From positions 50,349,381 through 50,413,380 of the forward strand of contig JALJCS010000001.1 in assembly GCA_023055355.1 (NCBI GenBank): a stretch of 64,000 nt of DNA, read 5' to 3'. The position numbers and the translations under genes are program-made. Position 1 is the first letter of the stretch; each line of letters opens with the position of its first letter. The notes under the pieces are model-generated. The model did not search any database. It saw nothing but the letters and a program-made list of their open reading frames with translations, and was not told where the DNA came from. Shown piece by piece: positions 12,301 through 24,574 of this stretch. Source of the DNA: Agelaius tricolor. Lineage: Eukaryota; Chordata; Aves; Passeriformes; Icteridae.

Positions 12301-15300
12301 TCCCTCATCTACTTTGTTCCACTATTGCCACTATTGGCACTATTGGTGAATAGTTTGGGGGCAGAATAGGAGAAAAACTTACAAAGGTGCCTCTTGGCCT
12401 GTTGACTCCTGCAAAACCAGAGTATTCTTTCTGTTCATGGTGGGTTTTGAACTCTTCATCTCTTTCTTTCTTGCAATCCTTTTCTTCTCGAGAACTGGAT
12501 GAGGAAGAAGATGGGGAGGAAGATGGGGAGGACCGAGCACGGTCTTGGTCTCTTTTTTGTTTACTGAAAAATAAAAAAATATACTATGTGCTATTTTAAA
12601 CGTACTAGATAGTCTGTAACATGCTACACTAAACCGGGTCTCTATTTTATGAAAAACTAACCCCCTTCTGGTTATAAAGTCACACGTTACATATCTGAGA
12701 TATTAAGGCGAAGGATATTTCCACTTTCCAGCCTCCTCTGACACATTTAAGTGCACTAAATGCATATTATTGCTGGTGAGTTGGAAAGCAGCAGTCTGCA
12801 AACTGTAAGATACAACTTTTCTAGATTCTGATGCCATGAAGAGATGCTGTTACTTTTAAGATCTGCCTTTCTTCTGAGGCAGAAAAACAGAAGTTAAAGG
12901 GAAAAACCCCTTAAGGTAAAGCTTTACAGTAACTTGACACAGTTCAGTTTGCACACTGTTGAGAGGTATGGTATGGGCTTCCCTACATAATTGGCTGTAG
13001 GGAAATTAGCCAGTGGAAAAAAATGTGGATACCAAAGTCAAAGTAAATGGGAAACAGGAAGTGTAATAAAAATTCACTTTATATATATATACAGTACAAA
13101 GCAGGGAAAAATTCCTACAGCAAAATTTTTAGTAACCCCATAGTGGTATTAAGTTGACCCAATTTACAAGATTTTAGCATTCTATTCAAAGAAAGGTCAT
13201 ACCTGAAGTAACTCTTACCACTTCTACACAGTATCCACTGAGATATGCTAACATTTCTTTCTTAAAACAGCCCACTGGCTTTAGACAAATTTAGAAATTC
13301 CCCTTCTCACCCATGTTAAAACCTAAGTATCAGTAAAATTCTCATACTCTGGGTGTTATGAGTTGAAAAAGTGCGGAATCAAGCATAACGAACCAAAGTT
13401 CTTACACAAACTGTTTATAGAAATGTACTGCATTGAAGTCCAACCTCCTGATGTAGCCTGGATAATAGGACAGATTAATTTGTCATTTTTTTTTTCAGTG
13501 TTAGCTTGCTATTCCAAAGTTTTTGTCCTCATCCACCATAAGCCGTGTAAAAGACAGATAATACATATTTGCTGTAAAACAAATAATTTTAATTGTTTAA
13601 AATTAAATGATCCATTATACATTGAAAATTGAAAGCAATTAAGCTTACAATTACAAAAGGCTAATTAGAAGCTAAAATCCTCTATAGGGACATCAAATAT
13701 TTACCTGTCATCTTTGTAAGATTTGTAATCCTTGTAATCTTTTGGAGTTTTCTCTTGCTTTCTTGACCCACTGGATTCCCTGGAACCCTTTGAGTCTCCT
13801 CGCTCCTTACTTCGTTCTTTTCTACGTCGGTCAATGTCATGCCGGAGATCAGCAGAATCACACCTTAATTTTTTATCTCCCTGTAAACAAATATATATTT
13901 TGCAACAAAATATTGAAATACAACATCAAGAGAATCTTAGTGAAAAGGCAAGCTGTGCATCAATTAAAATATAAAAAGATAGAATTTACCTATTTTTCAA
14001 CAAACTTCAGCACACAAATTGACTCTGCCCTTAACATGCAATGGCTACATGTAAAAAAAGAACAACTAAGAATTTCAGTTTCAAACAATCATTCCCATCA
14101 AGCCAATTGGTGTCTAGTGTTTGATGATACAGACCACAACAATACATGGTTTGAAGAGAGAATTAAGTATTTATTTCTTCTGGTGAATTGTTTCTAAACA
14201 GAGCACAACCACCTTTGTAGTTCAACCACACTACTCACTGACCATTTTGGTATTTCCCTCTGCCCCAAACCTATTCTTTGTCCTTGGGCAGCCTACTGGT
14301 CAAAAAACATGCAAGAAGAAAGGAAGCATGGCAAAAGACTTGACCTTATGTACCATTCTATTAATACAGCAAAATTACACTACATAAACCAGCTTCTTGA
14401 TAATATGTTTTACTCAAAAGGAAAAAAAAATCTAAATGCAAGTACTCTACTAGGTACAATACAATTTTGTATTTTTATACAGAAAACCAGAGATGAAGTT
14501 GAGATTTAAAATGAGACTAAGTTTAGAGGCAGACAGGACATTTACTTAGAACCTACTTTTTGACTTTCTTCCTTAAAGACTCTCTCTTCACCTGTTAAAC
14601 GGGTATGCTTCCTCAGGGTACTTGGAGAGATGTCAATCCTCCTAAATGTAAAATAAAAGCAGTGTCTTGCCATACATGTACATGACTGCTAACAGCCTCA
14701 GACATTTCAACAGAAAACTGACAAACCAGGCATTTTTGCAGTAGAATAAACTTTTTGGATTATTAAACCTCACCATCAGAATACAGAAGCAGACTAAAAA
14801 TGAAAAACCATAATTCTGTTCTGTGTGAAGTATGCTAAAAGACAAATACAGAAAACAGATGTTTCACATTTTAAGTATAGTTTGGAAGACGGAAAAAATG
14901 TTTAATATTTCAAAAGAATCAGTATACATAGCCAGTTGAAAGCCCACCCACTCCAAGAAACCATTAGCACTATGATAGTTTGCTGTAAAGTCAAAAGTTC
15001 TAAACAAGAAAAATTGTGAAGTTAGATACTGTATCCTCACATGCAACACAAATATAGTACACTGCATCATAAAACTAGAGCACATGATCAGACACTACAT
15101 CTGCATGCCTACCTTCTTACCTTTTAGATTCTCAGATTTTTCAAAAAACTGCTGTAAATTAACACACACAAAAACTAAAGTAGTATGAGATGGAACATTT
15201 CACACTGAAGAAGAAAGATGCATGTACAGGGCTTCTTTTCATCTTCAAGACATATGCCCCTCAATATTTGAGCACTGCATGTGAGAAAAGTAAATATATC

Positions 15301-18300
15301 CCAAATGAGATACAGAGGTAGAGAAGACATCTGTCACAAAACCACAGATGAAGCCAGACCTGACTCAGATGAGTTCTCTTTTACAGAAGGGTTTTTATTT
15401 TGTATTTTTTAATTATACAAATTACCTCATCCAGATTAGAAAAAGTATTTTGGGTTCTCAAAATAAATATTAGAAGATATTATTTGAAACACAAAGCATC
15501 TGCATATGCAGTTAACATATACCTATGTATTTCTGGGCTCTTTTGTCGGGTGCAGTGCTCTTCACTTGCTTTTTGATAGGCAGTGAACCTCTCATTTAGG
15601 GTCATTCCAGCCGACTTGAAGTATTGCTCTGTTGGTTACAATAGAAAAAACACTTGTTTCATTAGTTTCATTCAAATGCCACGTATTTCATTCCTGACAG
15701 AAAGGCAAGTAGCAGGCAAAACCCACAGTACTTTCAATAAATTTATCAGGACAAGCAAATGTGGCGTTTTCCCTATTTTTACACACACTGTAACCCAAAC
15801 AAAGTAACAGCGCACAGCATCACTGCAAGTCTACTATGTACGCCATGATTTTATCACATCTAATTCAAGCATCATTTACTGACTGGACTTGCTCATTTTC
15901 AGTGACATTTTCCTCTAATGATAAAGAGCAATTTCTTAAATTGTTATTTTATATTTTGCCCACAATAGAAAGTGAAATTACTTTTGAGTCCTGAATATTT
16001 GCAGCAAGTACACTTTACCATTCATCTCATCTCTAACTTAAAATAAGAATTAGTGCAAACATTTAAGCAATGTCCGCTTCAATAACTACATGAATGACCT
16101 AACAACTCTTTTCTTAAAGGAATACAATTTCTTGATTGGGTGATGATAAACGATACAATTAACACACCTATGCATAAATAAATTCATTTAAGCATCTGGC
16201 ATCTTGGCAAACTTGACAACTTCTCTGACAGATTTTCTCCTTCCTTCAGAGACAGTTAAATTAGCCACAGCAAAACTCAGTTTTTAAACCAGCTCAACAA
16301 ATGTGTTTAAATGTAATATAGAAATACATAAAAAGTCATGAGCTATGAAATGTTACATATGAAGCAAGCTATCTGCTAACAGGTCAACATACATCTGTAT
16401 CAACTTACCGCCCGGCATCCAGCATTTGTCTCATAACCAACCATTAAAACTTGAAACGGCCACTACAAGGGTAGTGCCTCAATCATAATTCCATCAAACA
16501 CAGGAATTTGAGCTAGTAATTCTGTTTTTATGCCATTTTTGCCAGGAAGACAGAAGGTTCAACTTTGCCTGTTTGGCATCTGTATCTTTCAACAGCTATT
16601 TTACTTTTGTAACATGGATTTTGCCATTTCAAAACACATTCCAGGACCTAGTTACAATGAAAAAGAAAACATCACTGGGCATTTTCAGCTCTACATTAAT
16701 AAAGAGCTGTTCAGACTGGTCGCATCACACCAATAATGAACATAACTTCAGTTTGTCAAAAAAGTTACAAAAATTCTGATCACAGACCACAGTAAATCTG
16801 AAACTTAAAGAGATGTTCTGCTTCCAAAACAACCATAACAGTAAACATTCTAGTAACTTGACCAGACAGGCTGTTAAATTTATAAGATATTCGACATAGA
16901 AAAATTTACAGAAAATGTCTATTCTGTGATCAACATGTGAGAGTTCCGCAAGTATTATTTTTACCTACAGCTACATATGTATCATATAAGCAAAAATTTA
17001 CAGAAGCTCTCAATGGATTGAGTCTTATATTAATTTACACATCAATAAATAGATATGTTCACAACAAATCATTATACACTAAACAGGTATCCCAATATTT
17101 TTTTTAACTAATACATTATCTTAGTCCATTATCATTGACTATTACTTTCTAAGCAATTCAGTATGAAGGAAATAACTTGCTTTAGTAATCTGAATTATGT
17201 CAACAAAATGGAGATTTTTAACTGAATTTAGCACATATTTCTAGCACACAAATCTCAGCAGTTTTAGAAGGTAATGCATCTTAAAAACAATGCTTACAGA
17301 CAGGTTCATTGAAACTGGTACCTAATTAAGCATTTCCACTTTTCCCTTTACTGTGGTGATACGGCAAAATTACTTTCATCGGCTTTGTACTATCTCAGTT
17401 ACATTTAACACAACAGCAAGACAAAAGTCCAGTGAAATAAAGCAAATGCTATAGAAAAGAAAACATTTAAAGAACACTCTAGACATCCCCAGGGAATTTT
17501 AGGAATTATCTATTGTCCCATAAAAATACTTCAGAGGATATGACCTAAATGAAACATATCTACTTTGATATGGTATCATATGGTCCAGGTTTGGATTTCA
17601 GCAGTTTTGGGGGAGGACTTCTGTTGTATTGGTTTGTTGAGGGTTCTTCTTAGTGTTTATACAAAATAGCCACTACTGTTATATTAGAAAATAATTTAGT
17701 GTATAACTCATGTAATGGAGGTTTATTTAGCCACTGCCAAGTTTGTGGAAGTGAAATTCCTGAAAATATTGTCATATAGCAATAAAACACATTATAACCA
17801 TGAACTTTACTACCATTTAGAATACAATTTATCTTAAATCTTCCTGAGGGGGAAGAATACCTCTAGGATGCCCCAAAAGGAATGCCATTGTTATTTACAG
17901 TCCAAAGACATCTGTCAACCCACACCATAAAATTTAATATAAAATTGTATGGTAAACTCATTTAAAATAAAATAAGAAAAACTGACCAGTGTATGTGTAA
18001 ACTACACTGCAGAAATTCAAACTTTCTATGCTACCTAGGATCAAACATTTATCTGGAAACATAGAATACCTGCTATTATACTCTACACTGCTTGTGATTC
18101 TTTTGTCCTAGTTTCTGTGGCTATTATTTTTCTAATTATTTTCATGCATACCTCAACAGGAAGAAAGTCTGGGTAAATCACAACATTAGAAGAGACCTGA
18201 AATCTTCCTGTACTAGAAACAGCAAATGGATTTAAATGAACTTGTCAGCCACGTATCTGGTACAATAAACTAAACACATACCTTTGACATGGTGAACCAA

Positions 18301-21300
18301 GGACACAATGTGCTGAATAAATGACTCTGATGTGCTTTTGCTGGCCTGTGGCAACTTAATGTGGTCAAAGATGGATCGGAACTCTTGCTCCTTCTTGACG
18401 GAATGGACAAGTGTGCTAGCAAGCAGCCTGTCTTTAGTCAAGGAAGCAGGTCTAAAATGCATCAACAACAAAGAGACACACAAAAGAAACCACTAGTTTA
18501 AATAAATACGAACAACATTGCAGGCAGGTGGAGAACCACACTGTAAAGTGGAATCATTTACCTATTGGAATCATCAAGAGGTACTGGTGCCATTTTGAGT
18601 TTAACTTCAGGACGATGGGAGTCACTGGCTATCATTTTGATCCTAAGTGGGCTCTCCTCTCTGAAGGTGGATTTTTCTCTCGCATCCAGATTCTTGTGTA
18701 GAGGAGGACTGTAATCAAAGAGTTCTTTGAGCTTTTCAGACTTTACCTGCTCAGGTGACTGAGTTTCTTTCTTCATCATTAGTCTCTCAGAACTCTTGTC
18801 TTCTTCCTTGTGCTTATCTTTTGTTGCACTAGGCCTTTCCACTACATAGCCAGTCTCTTTAAGCTTATAACTTTTCTCATCTCTAAATCCATCGCTCTCT
18901 CTATTGCCCTTGATTGATACTTTAGATTTGTATTTGGTTCCTTCCTCCTCAGCATTCCGGTGAGATGCAGTAGGAAAATTTTTACCCTGATCTGCCAGGA
19001 CAGATTTTCTGAACTGTCTGTAATCCTCTGTCTCCTCTGTGTCCTCCCCTTCAGAGTCATTAAACTTTTCCTTCCCAGTCTCTTTATCAACGAAAAAATC
19101 TAAAGTTTCCTGTTCCTCCCATTCCCTTTCTCCCTCTGTCCTCCCTTTTTCTGATCCTCTCTCCTTCTGGGCCTCCTTCTCCCTGGTATTACCCCTATCA
19201 AGCAGGTATACTCTAGACTCTTCATCTGTGTACCTGTGGATAGCAAAGAAGAGACTGGTAACTCTGGGTTGCATTCATTCCAGTTCACTTGCATTCCCCT
19301 TTTGTGTCAATTCCACACCAAGAAGAAGACGAAAATACATTCCTTCAAGCAATTAACTTTAGCATGCAATGCTTGGCACATCATTAACACTGCATCCACT
19401 GTCATATATGCACTAATGGAGGCATCTGAAGAATATAATGCCTTTCTGTAGAACACCTAGAAATTCACTTGCTTGTTTTCTTAATCAGTACCCAGTTTCA
19501 CATTCTCTCTCATTACACTAGTAATTTTTTCCATCAAATTCACATGGTTTGAAAACTCAAGACCGCAATTCATTTTGCACTTCTTTTGCTGAAAGAGTTG
19601 AAGTAGTAGCATAAAAAAAGTTAATTATTTTCAAGATCCTGCACATTACTAAGATAATTCCACAATCTGGCACAGGCTTGGTACATTCACTATATTGTGT
19701 TCAAGCAGGGAACCGTTAGAAGGCAGCTCTCCTAAACACAGAAACATACCAAGCAATTATTTCAGCCACTGCCTTATCTGTATGCTATGTTCACACAGGT
19801 TCTAATACCTTCACCAACTCCAACACATCTGATGCAAGAGAAGTTGTATTTTTGATCTCCTAAGCAGTAACTTTTTACATAATAAAGCACTGACTACACA
19901 AATTAATTTAAAAGCTTACAATCAAGCCTATATAGCATAGTTACAACTTCTCTAACTCTTTTTGTAAGAAATCCACTGAAACACCAGTCACATTCAAAAG
20001 GAACAGTCTAATGCCAGTAAGACTCTAACAACTTGCAAAAATTACTACTATGTCAAACTTTTTAAGAACAAACTGAAGAATTTTACATTCATTGGAATAT
20101 ATACACTGAATTTTCTTCCCATCAACAGCATTATATTCCTAGAATACCAACACATACCCTCTTTGATAAGTAATGCAATTCAAGACATCAAAGTTTTCAT
20201 ACTTCATGACACAATTAGCCAATTGATGCTGTTTATGTCAACATTAAAAAATTATTGCACAACATGGACGTTTCTAGACTTCCAGAATACTTGCATTTCA
20301 AACTACATGAAGCATTAAAATTCTGAAATACCTGAACAGAGTTCACTATCAAGCCAGCAAGTCTGATGCACTATTCCAATTAAGATTTTTCTTAATAGTA
20401 AAAAATTGAGTACAAGATAAACCATAGAGGAAAAGCACAAACCAATTCCTCCTCAAGGATACGTGTCCCTATCTCTATTACCCAACTTTCAAGGCCTTGA
20501 AGCATCCTAGCAGGAGAAGGCATATACATCTTTCAAGCTCAATTCCAACCAGACTAGTATTACTAGCCTTCCATAATGCATTTTCCAAGGTTACGATGAT
20601 GATCTTGACGAAACTCTAACAATATTTTTAAGAGGCAACAGTAGGCTTATAACTTGGTTCTTACCTTTTCATAAACTTTCCACCTTTTGCAGTTTCCTGT
20701 TCACCACCCTCAGGATAAAATGACCGCACTCGAGCCTCCTCACGGGGGGCACTCTGTGATGGGATTGTCTTTGCAGGGCTTCTCCTCGAAGGGATATGAT
20801 GCAATGGGCTATTCTGAGAAGGACTATAGCGGCTAGAACCATTTCCAAGAGAACCAGAGCCAGATCTCTCAGGACTATGCTGAATGGAATGGGAATGCTG
20901 AGGTGTGTCCTTTGCTGAGTGGGCTGTGCTAAGCAGAGGGGCATCAGAGCAAGATGAACTCTGACTAGGTGGGGTGGCAATAGAAGGACTATGGGGTGAC
21001 CTTGGGCTGTTATCATACGCTGAAAGGCCAGGCCAAATGTCGCCAGAAGCTGCTGATGATTTGTTAAAATCGTCAAGAGACTCCGATGGGTCGTGTTCAA
21101 ATGTATCTTTCTGTTCATCTTGTGATTTATTTTTCAAGGGACTGTCTTGCAAAGGAGCCCCTTCAGTTTTCTTTGCCTGCTTTTCCAGAGATGCACGTCT
21201 TTTGGAAGAGACGGGTGATTTGCTGTATGGGGATGAAGAACGAGATGAAGAGGACCTTGGGGACCGGGAAGATCTGTAAGATCGACGAGACCTGCTCCGG

Positions 21301-22526
21301 GACCTCTGGGAAGACACCGACCTTCGTTTTGGACTTCTGGAACGGGAGCGGCCACGCCGAGGGCTTCTGGAGTGTCTTCGGTTCCACACAGGCCTGTAGC
21401 CTCCACGATGGTATCTACCGCCTCCTCCTTGGTAATACCCTCTACCTCTTCCTCTGTAACCATAGGGACGTCTCATTCCTCTATTATTTCTGTAATCTCT
21501 GCGATAATCTCTAGAATAAACACGATCTCTGCTCCGAGATCGGGAATACGTCCTTGACCGAGACCTGGAGCTAAAATTAAAAAACAAACATTAACATTTT
21601 ACAACTGGAAAATTTGAGGAAGAAAAAAAAGTGCCTTTGTGCAAAATGCTAGATTTCTCAAAATGCACTCTGAAGGCAAAGGATGCAGACTCCCTGGTCT
21701 TTAAGTAACTTCCGCAATCTCTCTTTATTTATTATTTCTGAAATAAATTAATTATAATAAACATGTCTATACTGCTAAGGACTGTGAAACCTGGCATCAT
21801 GCGGTTAAGACACTACCAGCCTCATTGGCCTCCCCAGACATTTTATTAGAGATCAGCAACACCCTGGAACACAGCATTCAGTTTCTCAGCCACCATGGTT
21901 CACAGCCTGGAACAGGGAGTGACATGGCCCCCCAGTGTAATATGCGAGCCTGTGCATGGCAGCAGCTCAGACAGTAAAAACTCAATTGACCCACTCCTTA
22001 TGGGAGATGGTAATGCCCACTAGTAAGTAAGATGAGGAAAACACTGGAGGCAACTGAGAAGACAACATACAGCAAAACTTATCTACTGAAGCCTTAAGCT
22101 ACTTCAGATATGAAAAGTTTAGTAAGAAATAACAAATTACAGGGAAAGAGACTAGATGAAGAAAACATCATGTAAAGCAGAAGGGAAGAATCAAACGGGC
22201 CAGAAATCATGAAAAACCACTACCATTCTGAAGTTATCTTGAGATACAGGAAGAGGGGGAGAAAAAAATTTAAACAAAAATTACACTCAAAGCATAGTTT
22301 ACCTACTGCCTAAAATGAAACAGGATTCCAGGCTCACTTCTGCCATAGCATCATGCAAATGAAAAATATATTATGGACAAAAACTAATATACCAAATCAC
22401 CTTTTCACGCATTAAGACTTACCTGTATCTCTTTTTTCTTGAATGTGATCTGGATCTTGACCTAGAGCTGGACTGAGATCTGGACTTTGATCTTGATGAA
22501 TGTGATCTAGAATTAGATCGACCCAT
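6007..22526 (-). CDS. BCLAF1: BCLAF1, Bcl-2-associated transcription factor 1 (complete)
   Basis: Eleven coding exons, listed 5' to 3': 22423-22526, 20665-21570, 18562-19233, 18282-18451, 15523-15628, 14557-14641, 13705-13880, 12383-12563, 7998-8144, 6154-6363 and 6007-6012. Together they are 2763 nt, 920 codons plus stop, equal to the human length I remember; every junction is GT/AG and in phase. The product is a nuclear-speckle RS/RGG protein, paralogous to THRAP3, involved in pre-mRNA splicing, mRNA stability and DNA-damage-linked RNA processing. Order of domains: RS-rich N-terminus (about 1-150), a glycine/arginine patch ([13 protein letters not shown]), a phospho-Ser/Pro middle, an acidic and charged centre, a serine run, then two C-terminal RGRGRG patches and an acidic EDEEET tail. 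The ATG ([13 protein letters not shown]) is identical to the mammalian start as remembered. The gene appears intact. Confidence 0.97.
6467..6528. repeat. Spaced direct repeat, 19-bp unit
   Basis: An identical 19-bp unit (TATGTTAAAAAGTACTCTT) occurs at 6467-6485 and 6510-6528, 43 bp start to start, in a BCLAF1 intron. Confidence 0.85.
6668..6713. repeat. Perfect 23-bp tandem duplication
   Basis: Two identical adjacent units at 6668-6690 and 6691-6713, starting ATTACTAGTTTTGAGGGG, in a BCLAF1 intron. It looks recent because there is no mismatch. Confidence 0.9.
7998..8144 (-). CDS. BCLAF1: BCLAF1 147-nt cassette-type exon (residues 801-849)
   Basis: Exactly 49 codons in phase 0-0, from [11 protein letters not shown] to SKKYFL. 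Skipping it would keep the frame. Human BCLAF1 has, as I recall, an isoform lacking 49 residues at this position. The donor is GTGGGT rather than GTAAGT, a weaker match that suits regulated inclusion. It carries one of the two C-terminal RGRG patches. Confidence 0.93.
8799..9446 (+). mobile_element. Solo LTR of an endogenous retrovirus
   Basis: A 648-bp element starts TGTCCTGG and ends CCAGGACA, so its termini are inverted repeats with the TG...CA of an LTR. It has a poly(A) signal AATAAA at 9309-9314 in the plus orientation. The flanks are GCTGG (8794-8798) and GCTAG (9447-9451), a 5-bp target-site duplication with one change. No gag, pol or env reading frame is present, so this is a recombined solo LTR. 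It lies in the BCLAF1 intron between the exons at 7998-8144 and 12383-12563, antisense to the gene. Confidence 0.85.
12383..12563 (-). CDS. BCLAF1: BCLAF1 serine-run exon (residues 740-800)
   Basis: This exon encodes [12 protein letters not shown], a run dominated by serine with occasional proline, then an acidic/basic segment and [13 protein letters not shown]. The human protein has the same kind of serine tract at this place but, as I remember it, with a different Ser/Pro/Ala mix, so the tract is a likely length-variable site. The exon ends exactly between codons. Confidence 0.95.
18562..19233 (-). CDS. BCLAF1: BCLAF1 charged middle exon (residues 337-561)
   Basis: A 672-nt exon, a whole number of codons, starting [15 protein letters not shown] and ending VPLDDSNR. 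It is rich in Lys/Glu/Asp, consistent with an extended or disordered segment. The conserved [25 protein letters not shown] stretch (given here only as its family landmark, ending in REKST) identifies it as BCLAF1 rather than THRAP3. Phase is 2 on both sides. Confidence 0.96.
20665..21570 (-). CDS. BCLAF1: BCLAF1 large RS/RGG exon (residues 35-337)
   Basis: A 906-nt exon, open throughout, coding most of the RS domain. It holds alternating SR/RS dipeptides, then the tyrosine-arginine block [19 protein letters not shown] and a glycine-rich RGG-like patch, then many Ser-Pro sites ([26 protein letters not shown]) that are candidate SR- and proline-directed kinase targets. The acceptor is TTTTAG at 21571-21572 and the donor GTAAGA ends at 20664. 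Several ORFs on the plus strand here are shadows of the repetitive arginine/serine codons. Confidence 0.97.
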
Positions 22527-22540
22527 TTTTGCTAGTAGAT
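22423..22540 (-). CDS. BCLAF1: BCLAF1 first coding exon with end of 5' UTR
   Basis: The ATG is at 22524-22526 in the context AAAAATGG (A at -3, G at +4), a strong start. Thirty-four codons of RS sequence follow, ending before the donor at 22417-22422. A possible acceptor is GGAATAG at 22541-22542 (pyrimidine-rich upstream), leaving about 14 nt of 5' UTR on this exon. The acceptor is the uncertain part. Confidence 0.9.
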
Positions 22541-24506
22541 CTATTCCTTCCCAAAAGGAAAAGCAATGAGAGGAGGGAAAAAAATAGAAGCAACCATTTA
22601 GCATCCATGTAAATTATATAAATGAACAAAATTTGCATTTACTAAAACGACACTATTACAAAGTAGTATAGCATTTGCTAAACAAAAGAGCTTTGGAGAC
22701 AGTGTAAGTACATTTATTAGTAAATTAAAAACTTAACCACATTTTAAAGAATTTAACACTGCTGCAGTGCACACAGTTTCTCTGAAAACATGAAGTGTAA
22801 CAGTGAAAGGTTTTTTCCAGATTCAACTGCACACAGATCCTGTAGGAGAAAGGAAGCAGCAGAAAATGAAACATTTCTGCAAATTAAGGAAAGAATAACG
22901 TAATTCCAGATATCTTTAATATATTGTAACATAATTCTAGCTATTGTGTGGTTTATAGTTCTCTTCATTTCCAATGCACTGTTCTTTCTCCAGGAGGAGT
23001 TCACAGTCCTCAACAATGCACCATTCACATGAGCAAAGAAAAAGCCCTGAAGTATTTGGTCCAGCAGTTGTTAATTTGAGCCACAGGCATTATTTCTCTT
23101 AACCATATGTACTAAAGCTCATCCCTCTGATCTGAACTTCCACTGCTCAAGATGCCCATCCTGCATCTTTTTAGATTAACTTAGCTTTTTAACCTACACG
23201 TAAAATGCATGGCGGACTTAAAGATTTTAACAACTAGTTAAACAATATGGCTTGCAACAAGATTCAACACACTTCAGCACAAATTAAGCTATGAAAACTA
23301 CAACTGATTGTCAATCAATGACAAATAAAAGAAAGTAATTAATAATAAACTATCATTTCTTCTTATGTACAGTCAGATACTTAGAATTAGTGCTAACCAT
23401 AAAAAAATACACACCTTTTCCTTTTCTTTTCGGATCAGTGGCTAAAAATCCCCAATTTAATTAATAAAAACTTTGACCCATTACCATTTTCTTTTGAAAT
23501 TGCCCAGCTTTAAAAAAAAAAAACAAAAAACAAGTGTCACATTAGACAACCTGAATAAAAGCTATGAACAAGTAACTAGACATTTTCAGGCCTTTGAATG
23601 CTCAATTATAATCATTTAATAATAAAATTAAAACAGAAACGGAAAAAATCAAACATTTACCGCTTGTATTGCAAACAGGCTTTAAAGCCTAAAATTACCA
23701 TTAAAAAATACTAGCTCAACACAACAAGTACTTTCTCTTACATCATCTTTCTCATTACCTGGGGGTGGTATTTCAATTATGTAAAGACAAGAACAACATT
23801 AGAGTTTAAATTAAAGTTACCAAAATTACAGAGACTTTAGACATATCTAAGAGACCCAAAAAGAGAAAAGCAGATGACCTTTCCTCCTATCAACTGGTTC
23901 CTCCTGCCCCACATGACTTTCCCCATGGGAGTTCGCATGGCCTAAGAGATGTAACCTCATCTGAAACCAGCCCAGCAAAAACTGAATTTAAACCAGACTT
24001 CCGCGTAACTCAGAAAAAACTATTTACCTTGGCGAAGAAGAATATGTTGAATGCTCTTTTTTATTGGCTCCTTCCACTAAAGAGCAAATTTGCAGAACCT
24101 ATACTCTGAAGATATTTTCTAATTCATTGAGTTCAATTAAGTTTACAGAAAACACCTTGCAATCACTCAGGATGAATACTCACAGGCAACATAAATTTAG
24201 ACCTTTTAAACTGTTTAAGGCATGCCAATTTTCCAAGAGTGACAGAAAACAAAACCTGGTGGGGTTTTTTCTGTTACAAGTAATTATCCAACCAAACATC
24301 AGATACACAATGTTTATAATATAACTCAATCTCAGCTTTAAATTATTTGCATTCTATGTATGACAAGTACAGTTGATCTTTACAAGACAGTTTTATATAC
24401 TGTAGCTTCTTACTGCAAGCATAAAATATAGGAAAGCAAAATAAGATGTAATTTTCAATAGCTGAGTTCAATCAGAACATTTAAAAAGGACTTAAGTTAA
24501 ACTTAC

Positions 24507-24574
24507 CTCAAACTGTTAGCTGATATCAATGAAGAAATTATTTCAAAACTCTGTGCTTTCAGCAATACTGAGTC
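24507..24574 (-). other. BCLAF1: Candidate non-coding 5' UTR exon of BCLAF1
   Basis: A 68-nt segment on the BCLAF1 strand bounded by an acceptor (TTCTATAG at 24575-24576) and a consensus donor GAG|GTAAGT (24501-24506). It has no ATG. It lies in the 8-kb gap between the promoter CpG island and the first coding exon, where an untranslated exon is expected. Inference only. Confidence 0.45.

Noticed and set aside
13742..14197. 151-codon plus-strand ORF
   Set aside because: Its first part is antisense to a BCLAF1 exon and the remainder is AT-rich intron; no splice or homology support.
20669..21514. ORFs of 100-149 codons overlapping the BCLAF1 RS exon in other frames
   Set aside because: They are shadows of the repetitive Arg/Ser codons; the BCLAF1 frame is the one that is conserved and in phase.
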